A DNA stretch of 13,451 bases from positions 1 through 13,451 of the forward strand of contig JAGAFH010000039.1 in the NCBI GenBank assembly GCA_017612755.1. Reading direction: 5' to 3'. Shown here piece after piece: positions 5,639 through 12,214 of the stretch. Made by a program: the position numbers and the translations under genes. The notes under the pieces are model-generated. The model was not told the DNA's origin, did not search any database, and worked only from the letters and a program-made list of their open reading frames with translations. Numbering within the stretch: the stretch's first letter is position 1; each line of letters starts with the position of its first letter. This DNA is from Clostridiales bacterium. Lineage in GTDB: Bacteria; Bacillota; Clostridia; Saccharofermentanales; Saccharofermentanaceae.

Positions 5639-8600
5639 ATGAAATTTGAATATGCCAACGACGGCTTTTTACCTTATGAGTCGTTCGATTACATATATAA
5701 GGACAGGAAACTTCCGGAGTTCGGTCTTGTAGAATCTCCTTTCAGGAAGGAACTGTCTACATGGAAGTTCTTCCTTGCTCATTCTGAGGGGGAGATCCCT
5801 TTCGGTTTTGAGTCCCAGTCTTTTGACGATTCGGAGTGGGACCTTATAAATGTGCCTTCCACATGGCAGACGGAAGGATATGGTCTGCCCCAGAATCTTC
5901 TTTATAATTATCCTGAGGAACTTGAGAAGATAGCAAAAAGGGGAGAGGAGTCCATCAGTGACAAGCTCCTTCTCCATTCAAATGATGCAGATTCTGATGA
6001 GGTGGGAATATACAGGACCAGTGTTGTATTCTCCCCTGAGGATATAGACAGGGCTATTTATCTGGAGGTCTCCGGCATATGCGGAAGCTTCAACGTTTAT
6101 CTTAACGGCCAGCTTCAGACTGAATCCCATTCTGTCCTGACCCACAAAAGGCTCCTTCTTTCCAACAGTGCCAAGCCCGGTGTCAACCAGCTTGCCATCC
6201 TTGTCAACAGATGGGACAGGGACGGAAACGGAAAGATCATAAAGGAGATCATGAACTATGGCTTTTCCGGTATCTTCAGACCGGTCCATATAGTAACTGA
6301 ACCTCTTCTTGAGATCTCCAATCTTCACATAAAGATATCAGATGTCCCTGCAGCTTATGTAAACCAGCTTACCACGGATACTGCTACCGAGAAGAAGGCT
6401 ATGGCCAAGGTCACCAGAGGCGATTATATGGTCAAGGCTGATTTTAAGCTCAGAAATCACACTGACTATGTGATGCCTTATAACATCAAAGTCAGCATCG
6501 TAGAGGCCAGGGCTGAGTATGATCCGTACAAGATGCCCTATGCCAAGATAAATATCCAGTCCCAGGCTGGCGGTACCATTGACACCCACGAAACCATCAC
6601 GGATGCAGTTGAGCTGGTAGCTCTCGATGTGCTCCAGTGGTCTGATGCAACGCCTGTACAGTATGATCTGGTCCTTGAGCTTCTGGATTCCCAGGGCGGA
6701 GTCATATGTGCCAAGAAGAAGAGATTCGGATTCAGATCCGTCGAGATCATGCACGACAGATTCCATATCAATGACAGACCTGAGACATTAAAGCTGGTAA
6801 GGTATTTCGAGTTCGATCCTTCCGGCGGAATATGCGTTCCCATAGAGACATACAGACACGATATCATCCTGATGAAGAGATGCGGGATAAACGGCGTCAT
6901 AGGTCAGGGATTCCCTCTGAATGACGTATTCCTTAACCTTTGTGACCAGTATGGTATCTACGTTATTGCAGAGAGCGACAGAAGACTGATGACCGATTAT
7001 GTTGAGTCCTGTATGAACCATCCCTGTATCATCATGTGGGGGATGGGAAGTTACGGATTTGATGCTGTTAAGTGCGGCAAGGTCAAAGCTTCTCTTAAGG
7101 TCGTTGATGACACGAGACCCTGGTATGTTTCTACTGACTATGATCTTAAGGTATCGGATCTTGTTCCCATGCCCGGTGAGGCAGGTCTTGTATTCGGACC
7201 CTGGGAGGATCTGTGCTTGGACAGAAAGAGTTTATTCTCAAAGAATAAGACAGGTAATAACCTTTTCGATACAGTTCCCGGAAGAACAAGATTCCCGGAT
7301 GACATGGCTGATTACAAGTGGATCCACCATGCGGACCTTGTAGGCGGTAAGCAGAAAGAGAACAGCAGCATAGGGCAGGGCATCGTCAGCGCAGACAGGG
7401 ACCCCCATCCCATCTATCTTGATATAAGAAGACAATGCAGTGACATAAGCATCTTTGCTTCACAGGATGATCCTATGAACCTGACCCTTCGTAACCTTCA
7501 TCCTTTTGCCTACATCCCCGAGCTCGTCCTGGAATGGCGTATCCTTCTGGGAGGCAATACCGTTATGACAGGTAAGGGCAATATCAATGAGATAGAGCCT
7601 TACGGTACCAGGACCCTAAGATTCCCCATAGATTACGGAAGATATCTTGATGACGGTTGGGCCAACGGAAAGCCTGAACTAATAGAGATGTATATGAATT
7701 CCCTGTCTCATGAGATCGTTTTTGACGTCAGTCTCAAGCTGGCTTCCGACACTTATTATGCAAATGAGGGATTCGAGACGGCATTCTATCAGGATGTGCT
7801 GTCTGAGGAGTGCGGAAATCCTGTTTCACTTCGTAAAGATCCCGCCCTGGCTCCCGGCGATCCTTCTGTACCGGTACTGCCGGAGGGAGAGGTTTCCGAC
7901 GGCCTGACTACAGTAGTGGAGGATAACTCCCTTATAGGATTTCAGCCTGATACTGCATCTGAGATCAATGTTTCCGAGATAATCAACGGATTCGAGATAT
8001 TTGCCGTTCCTGAGGCTATCACTGTAGGCAATGATTCCATGAAGATATCATTTGACAGAAAGACCGGTTCTGTCAGCGGCATCAGGATCGGAGGAAGTGA
8101 TTTCCTCAAAGGAGGATTCCTTCCCAGCTTCTACCGCTGTCCGTCAAACATAGACAGGACAGACAGGAGCTTCGTCCTTGCCAAGACCATCTTCTCCAAG
8201 GAAAGCGACTATGAAGAGATCCAGAAGTCCCTTGAGTTCGTAGGTTCTTCCTATGGCGTTAAGGACGATGTTTTTACCTTCATATCAAGATATAAGTCTT
8301 TTGCCATGAAGGGGGAGATCGTAGTTGCATATGAAGTTCCTAAGTCTGATACTCTCAGGATCACTCTGGCCTTCACTCCCAGATATGACATGGTCCGCTA
8401 CGGTCTCCGCGTTCATGTGGTAAAGGATAATATGCTCTGTACCTGGTACGGAAGAGGCCCCGGTGAATCCTATTATGACAGAAAGAATGCCACCAGGTTC
8501 GGCCTTTATACTGCCGGAGCAGATAAGATATACCATCCTTATGCAAGGCCTTCCGAGAACAGTTCCCATACTGATACAAAGGCTATGCAGCTCTACTCCG

Positions 8601-8863
8601 GCCTGGGAGATATCTTAAGGTTTACGAGAGGAAAGGGAAATACTGACAGCGACAGGTTCGAGTTCACGGTGCTGCCCTTTACCCCTGAGCAGATGAATGA
8701 ATATCTTCATGAGGAGCTTCTCATGCAGAACGACTTCTGCGAGCTGTTTATAGACTTCTGTTCAAAGGAGATCGAGAGAACGGGAAACAATATAACGAAT
8801 CTTCCTCTGAAGAAAAATGTGGAATACAGGGAGACGATGGAACTTAAGCTTATCAAGGGCTGA
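5639..8863 (+). CDS. Glycoside hydrolase family 2 (LacZ-like) protein lacking catalytic residues, probable pseudoenzyme
   Basis: The 1074 residues follow the long beta-galactosidase layout. There is a jelly-roll sugar-binding domain (about 35-220; VPSTWQTEGY, SGIFR), Ig-like domains (about 225-375), a TIM barrel (about 380-570), a further Ig domain (to about 720), and the beta-galactosidase small-chain domain (about 785-1072; WYGRGPGESYYDRK at 936-949, SSHTDT). Homology is therefore secure. Aligned to E. coli LacZ by motif, H357 becomes G424, Mg ligands E416 and H418 become R449 and M451, and N460 and acid/base E461 become S471 and Y472 (WGMGSYG in place of WSLGNES). The CEYAHAMGNS nucleophile motif and WDWVDQ are unrecognisable. 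No stop or frameshift interrupts the gene, so it is probably kept for a non-catalytic role such as carbohydrate binding. No signal peptide is seen, which suggests a cytoplasmic protein. It converges on rluF, with 2 nt between stop codons. A different catalytic site cannot be excluded. Confidence 0.9.
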   Translation: MKFEYANDGFLPYESFDYIYKDRKLPEFGLVESPFRKELSTWKFFLAHSEGEIPFGFESQSFDDSEWDLINVPSTWQTEGYGLPQNLLYNYPEELEKIAKRGEESISDKLLLHSNDADSDEVGIYRTSVVFSPEDIDRAIYLEVSGICGSFNVYLNGQLQTESHSVLTHKRLLLSNSAKPGVNQLAILVNRWDRDGNGKIIKEIMNYGFSGIFRPVHIVTEPLLEISNLHIKISDVPAAYVNQLTTDTATEKKAMAKVTRGDYMVKADFKLRNHTDYVMPYNIKVSIVEARAEYDPYKMPYAKINIQSQAGGTIDTHETITDAVELVALDVLQWSDATPVQYDLVLELLDSQGGVICAKKKRFGFRSVEIMHDRFHINDRPETLKLVRYFEFDPSGGICVPIETYRHDIILMKRCGINGVIGQGFPLNDVFLNLCDQYGIYVIAESDRRLMTDYVESCMNHPCIIMWGMGSYGFDAVKCGKVKASLKVVDDTRPWYVSTDYDLKVSDLVPMPGEAGLVFGPWEDLCLDRKSLFSKNKTGNNLFDTVPGRTRFPDDMADYKWIHHADLVGGKQKENSSIGQGIVSADRDPHPIYLDIRRQCSDISIFASQDDPMNLTLRNLHPFAYIPELVLEWRILLGGNTVMTGKGNINEIEPYGTRTLRFPIDYGRYLDDGWANGKPELIEMYMNSLSHEIVFDVSLKLASDTYYANEGFETAFYQDVLSEECGNPVSLRKDPALAPGDPSVPVLPEGEVSDGLTTVVEDNSLIGFQPDTASEINVSEIINGFEIFAVPEAITVGNDSMKISFDRKTGSVSGIRIGGSDFLKGGFLPSFYRCPSNIDRTDRSFVLAKTIFSKESDYEEIQKSLEFVGSSYGVKDDVFTFISRYKSFAMKGEIVVAYEVPKSDTLRITLAFTPRYDMVRYGLRVHVVKDNMLCTWYGRGPGESYYDRKNATRFGLYTAGADKIYHPYARPSENSSHTDTKAMQLYSGLGDILRFTRGKGNTDSDRFEFTVLPFTPEQMNEYLHEELLMQNDFCELFIDFCSKEIERTGNNITNLPLKKNVEYRETMELKLIKG

Positions 8864-8865
8864 TA

Positions 8866-9564
8866 TCAGGATCCCTGAAGTTCCTTTACTTCCTTTTCTG
8901 TAAGCATCCTGTATTCACCGTATTTGATGCCGTCCAGCTTTATGTTGTTGAACCTTATCCTTCTAAGCTTTACGACCCGGTATCCCAGATAGTCGCACAT
9001 CCTTCTTATCTGGCGGTTAAGTCCCTGCTTTAAGATTATCCTGAAAGTGTGGTTTCCGGTGACGGTAACGGTGCAGGGAAGGGTGGTCATCTCCTCCAAA
9101 GGGATGCCTTTTTCCATTTCTTCTTTAAAGCCCGGACCTATCTTTCTGTCTACTCGCACTTCATACTCTTTTTCGTGACCGTATTCGGCCCGCAGTAGCC
9201 TGTTTACTATGTCCCCGTCGTTTGTAAGGATGATGAGCCCTGAGGAGTTCTTATCCAGCCTTCCTATAGGAAAGATACGGTCTTTATAACCTACATAATC
9301 TATGATGTTGTCCGGATCCCTTGTATCGGTAGTGCAGGTTATCCCTAATGGCTTATGAAGGGCCAGATAAACTTTCCTGTTTTCCGGGACCAGAGTTTTT
9401 CCCTCTACCATAACTTCCCGGCCTTCGGATACTCTGGTGCCCAGATCTGCAATAACACCGTCTACAGTCACTTTTCCTTCTTCGATAAGACGGTCTGCCT
9501 CTCTTCTTGAGCAGAAACCTGTGGAGGATATATATTTATTGAGCCGGATCTTATCGTCTTCCAT
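8866..9564 (-). CDS. rluF: 23S rRNA pseudouridine synthase, RluF-like (RsuA/RluB/E/F family)
   Basis: The enzyme isomerises a uridine in rRNA to pseudouridine; E. coli RluF acts on 23S U2604. The 232-residue protein has an N-terminal S4 RNA-binding domain (6-55; RLNKYISSTGFCSRREAD) and a catalytic domain with FPIGRLDKNSSGL (98-110). D104 is the family's catalytic aspartate. The GLNRQIRRMC motif (181-190) and the later RMLTEKE are also typical. Similarity to RluF is visible along the whole length, stronger than to RsuA or RluB. The start is the ATG at 9564-9562, 1 nt after the histidine-kinase stop codon. No Shine-Dalgarno is seen, so translation is probably coupled to the kinase. Its stop codon lies 2 nt from that of the convergent GH2 gene. 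The exact target uridine in this organism is inferred from the family. Confidence 0.93.
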   Translation of the reverse strand: MEDDKIRLNKYISSTGFCSRREADRLIEEGKVTVDGVIADLGTRVSEGREVMVEGKTLVPENRKVYLALHKPLGITCTTDTRDPDNIIDYVGYKDRIFPIGRLDKNSSGLIILTNDGDIVNRLLRAEYGHEKEYEVRVDRKIGPGFKEEMEKGIPLEEMTTLPCTVTVTGNHTFRIILKQGLNRQIRRMCDYLGYRVVKLRRIRFNNIKLDGIKYGEYRMLTEKEVKELQGS

Positions 9565-9565
9565 A

Positions 9566-11365
9566 TCAGAACCAGGTATTTGTCTCGGCGCGCTTTAAAG
9601 TGAAGGTGAAAGTGGTCCCCTTGCCGTATTCGCTCTCAACGGTGATGTCTTCGCCCATGTAGGCAAGAAGCTCCTTGGCAATGGAAAGACCGAGACCTGT
9701 GCCTTTCTTGCCTCTTGCACGGTCTGCTTTAAAGAACCTGTCGAAGATATGGTTGATATCGTACTCGTGGATACCTTGCCCTGTATCGATTACTGAGATC
9801 ATAACCTTGTTGATCATCTCGTTATATTCCGCAGATATGGTTATTGATCCGCCTGGAGCAGTATATTTCTTTGCGTTGTCTATCAGGATGACCAGGATCT
9901 GCTCGACTCGGTCAGGATTTCCGATTACCGTAGGGAGCTTACCTGTGTTGAACATTACCTTGAAGTTCAGCTGGGCGTCCTTCATAACGGGACGGAACTT
10001 TGTTTCAAACTCCGAAAGAAGAGTATTGACATCAAAGGGATATGTCTTGAAGGCCAGGGTCCTGGACTGAAGCTTGGAAAGCTCCAGCATGTCATCGATC
10101 AGTCTGGAGAGACGAAGAGTCTCGTTAAGGATGATGTTGTAGTATCTCTGACGGTCCTCCTCGTTTCTTACCATTCCGTCAGCCAGGGGCTCGATAAGGC
10201 CTCTGAGGGTCTGAAGGGGAGTGCGGAGCTCATGGGAGATATTGGCAACATAGTCTTTCCTTGTTCTTTCCAGCTTAGACTCCTCTGTAATATCACGGAA
10301 GAATCCGGTAGCTCCTATACATTTTTCCTTGTTGTCCGTGTCTATCTTAGGCAGGATAGTTACCTGGTACGCATAGTCAGGCCCCTCTACCATCAGCTCT
10401 TTTGTCTCTTTATCTGCTATACATGTATCGACTCCGTTCCAGACCTCGTCGAAGGGGATAAGCTGGAGCCTCTCGGTGAAAAGGTTCTTCTTTGTGACCC
10501 TCGAAAAGAGAGTGTTCATGGAATTGTTGGTTACAGTAGGCTCACCGTGCTCGTTGAAAAGGACGATGCCTTCTGTGCTGACATTTACGATATCTTCCAG
10601 CCTGTTACGTTCTACGGTAAGCTCTGTAATGGATTTTGAAAGTTTTTCAGCCATGGAGTTAAAGGAAGCAGCCAGTTCTCCTACCTCACCCGGATCCGAT
10701 TCATCCGCCCTTAGTTCATAGTGGCCTTTTCCGTATTCCTTGGCTATTTCATTTATCTCCTGGATAGGACGTACGATCCTTGTGACTACGAGGACCACCG
10801 GGACTATCATGGTAAGAGCGGCTGCCAGGGTAGAGAGAAGGAGGATATTTACGTAGACGGATATAACGTCATTATTTTCATTGACCACGTCTACGGTGAC
10901 GATATAGTATGTTCCCTCGTCAAAATTCACGGGATGGCGCATGATCATCATCTTATTCATGCTTCCCTCGATATCGTCTATGAACAATGAATTAAGGGGA
11001 TCGTATTCCGTATCGCCGAATCTGTCACGGGCGATCTCCAGAAGTTCGATATCATCGAGCGTAAGGGGATCTTTGGGGTAGACGACAAAACCGTTTTCAT
11101 CGACGAGATAGACATTCCTGTCCAGGATATCCGATACTCCTGTCATAAAGAGATTGACTCCGTCAGTATCGGAGTAAGGTATTTCAGAGGCCAGTTCGGC
11201 GGCTTTTACGGTCTGCTCGTAGTTTTTGGTGACCTCTTCATTAAATGCGGCATTTCTTCCCGCAAAAACAAAGGCCAGTGTAGAGAAAGCCGTTGAAGCA
11301 CACAAGGCTCCCAAGACCAGTGCTACTGTTCTCTTAAGGAGCGAACTGTTGCGGCTTCGGATCAT
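9566..11365 (-). CDS. Membrane sensor histidine kinase with HAMP and PAS domains (WalK/PhoR/ResE-like)
   Basis: This is the sensor half of a two-component system; it autophosphorylates on His and passes the phosphate to the regulator encoded just upstream. The 599 residues contain a membrane helix (about 12-35), an extracytoplasmic sensor domain (36-171, with a Cache/PAS-like VYLVDENGFVVYPKD stretch), and a second helix (about 172-196). These are followed by HAMP (about 197-248), a cytoplasmic PAS domain (about 252-360) and the HisKA H-box with H378 (NISHELRTP). The ATPase domain has the N-box N496 (LIDNAKKY), G1 DTGQG (527-531) and G2 GTGLGLSIAKE (555-565). All catalytic boxes are intact. 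The start ATG overlaps the regulator's stop codon as ATGA (11362-11365), and GAGG lies 7 nt upstream within the regulator gene. The signal sensed is unknown; the WalK/PhoR likeness is by domain order only. Confidence 0.95.
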   Translation of the reverse strand: MIRSRNSSLLKRTVALVLGALCASTAFSTLAFVFAGRNAAFNEEVTKNYEQTVKAAELASEIPYSDTDGVNLFMTGVSDILDRNVYLVDENGFVVYPKDPLTLDDIELLEIARDRFGDTEYDPLNSLFIDDIEGSMNKMMIMRHPVNFDEGTYYIVTVDVVNENNDVISVYVNILLLSTLAAALTMIVPVVLVVTRIVRPIQEINEIAKEYGKGHYELRADESDPGEVGELAASFNSMAEKLSKSITELTVERNRLEDIVNVSTEGIVLFNEHGEPTVTNNSMNTLFSRVTKKNLFTERLQLIPFDEVWNGVDTCIADKETKELMVEGPDYAYQVTILPKIDTDNKEKCIGATGFFRDITEESKLERTRKDYVANISHELRTPLQTLRGLIEPLADGMVRNEEDRQRYYNIILNETLRLSRLIDDMLELSKLQSRTLAFKTYPFDVNTLLSEFETKFRPVMKDAQLNFKVMFNTGKLPTVIGNPDRVEQILVILIDNAKKYTAPGGSITISAEYNEMINKVMISVIDTGQGIHEYDINHIFDRFFKADRARGKKGTGLGLSIAKELLAYMGEDITVESEYGKGTTFTFTLKRAETNTWF

Positions 11366-12051
11366 CCACCGACCTCGAATTTATAACCGACGCTGTAAAC
11401 AGTCTGGATAGACCAGGGGGCGCCGGGGAATGAGATCTTCTGCCTGATCCTCTTGATATGGGTATCAACTGTTCTGGGATCGCCGTTATAGTCGTTGCCC
11501 CAGATAAGTCCCAGGATCTGATCCCTGCCCATAACCTGGCCGGGATGGGAAGCGAGGAGATACAGGATCTCAACTTCCTTGGGAGTAAAAGCGATATTCT
11601 CGCCTTTTGATTTGACGGTATAGTTGTCCATATTGATCTCGAGACCTTCAAATCTCAGGATGGAAAGGGATTCTGCAGAATCAGCTGTTCTTCTGAGGAC
11701 AGCCTTGATCCTGGCCACGACTTCTCTGGGAGAGAAGGGTTTTACGATATAGTCGTCAGCTCCAAGCTCAAGACCTAATACCCTGTCTATCTCCTCGCCC
11801 TTGGCAGTGAGGATGATGATGGGGGTGGAGTGGGTCTTTCTGACCTCACGGCATACGTCAAGGCCGCTCATCTCGGGCATCATCACATCAAGAAGGATAA
11901 GATCGGGCTTATCTTCTTCGACTTTCTTCAGGGATTCCGCTCCGTCATAGGCGTCAGAGTGGGTATAATGCTCGTTCTCGATGTAGAGCCTTAAGGACTC
12001 GTGGACGATGGGATCGTCGTCACATAAAAGAATGTGAGGGATCTGGGACAT
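11362..12051 (-). CDS. OmpR/PhoB-family response regulator
   Basis: A DNA-binding transcription regulator switched by phosphorylation from the adjacent kinase. The receiver domain (5-120) has the acidic pair D11/D12, phospho-acceptor D55 (LILLDVMMPEMSG), T82 and K104 (DDYIVKPFSPRE). The C-terminal winged helix (about 130-226) has the typical FTPKEVEILYLL, RTVDTHIKRIRQKI and VYSVGYKF elements. The length of 229 residues is normal. The GGAG at 7 nt before the ATG supports this start. It is the first gene of the regulator-kinase-rluF operon. A gene for a secreted lipoprotein is transcribed divergently from the same 163-bp region and is a plausible target, by position only. The receiver resembles WalR/PhoP regulators, but I do not assign a symbol. 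Confidence 0.96.
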   Translation of the reverse strand: MSQIPHILLCDDDPIVHESLRLYIENEHYTHSDAYDGAESLKKVEEDKPDLILLDVMMPEMSGLDVCREVRKTHSTPIIILTAKGEEIDRVLGLELGADDYIVKPFSPREVVARIKAVLRRTADSAESLSILRFEGLEINMDNYTVKSKGENIAFTPKEVEILYLLASHPGQVMGRDQILGLIWGNDYNGDPRTVDTHIKRIRQKISFPGAPWSIQTVYSVGYKFEVGG

Positions 12052-12085
12052 ATCTGGTCTCCGTTAATATCACAAATCGAATTCT

Positions 12086-12113
12086 TTATTATTATATAAT
12101 AAATTTTCTTCAA
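12086..12113 (-). promoter_or_regulatory. Probable promoter of the two-component operon
   Basis: On the minus strand TTGAAG (12113-12108) and TAATAA (12091-12086) are 16 bp apart in an AT-rich tract. A perfect TATAAT also overlaps (12096-12091), but with no -35 at the right distance. The leader would be about 25-35 nt with GGAG before the ATG. The exact -10 is uncertain. Confidence 0.45.
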
Positions 12114-12145
12114 TTTGCTATGTGTTTTTTCAATCTTTTGGCTGA

Positions 12146-12175
12146 TTGTAAGGTTTTAATGCATTAGTGTATAAT
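12146..12175 (+). promoter_or_regulatory. Promoter of the lipoprotein gene
   Basis: TTGTAA (12146-12151, 4/6) and a perfect TATAAT (12170-12175) are separated by 18 bp. The start is expected near 12182, giving a leader of about 33 nt that ends in AAGGAGGT (12203-12210), 4 nt before the ATG. The -10 overlaps the left arm of an inverted repeat. Confidence 0.65.
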
Positions 12176-12199
12176 TCCTTTAGTCCATAAAAAGGAATT
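12173..12199. promoter_or_regulatory. Perfect 9-bp inverted repeat over the lipoprotein transcription start (operator candidate)
   Basis: AATTCCTTT (12173-12181) and AAAGGAATT (12191-12199) are exact reverse complements with a 9-bp spacer. The repeat overlaps the last three bases of the -10 box and the predicted start site, the classic position for a repressor operator. As RNA only the right arm and part of the left would be transcribed, which argues against a leader hairpin. The binding protein is unknown. Confidence 0.55.
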
Positions 12200-12214
12200 G
12201 ATAAGGAGGTATAT

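Noticed and set aside
5631..5642. Tiny upstream reading frame ATG-GTC-ATA-TGA overlapping the GH2-like start codon
   Set aside because: Its ATG lies within the Shine-Dalgarno region and it encodes three residues. Nothing indicates that it is translated.
8866..8878. Small hairpin TCAGG/CCTGA at the convergent gene ends as a terminator
   Set aside because: The stem is only 5 bp with a 3-nt loop, and the following + strand tract is a broken T-run. The minus side has no T-run. Too weak to call.
12109..12134. Direct repeat TTCAAT with 20-bp period upstream of the two-component operon
   Set aside because: Only six bases match in an AT-rich tract, and the spacing is not the usual 11 or 22 bp of OmpR/PhoB-type sites. 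Chance is likely.
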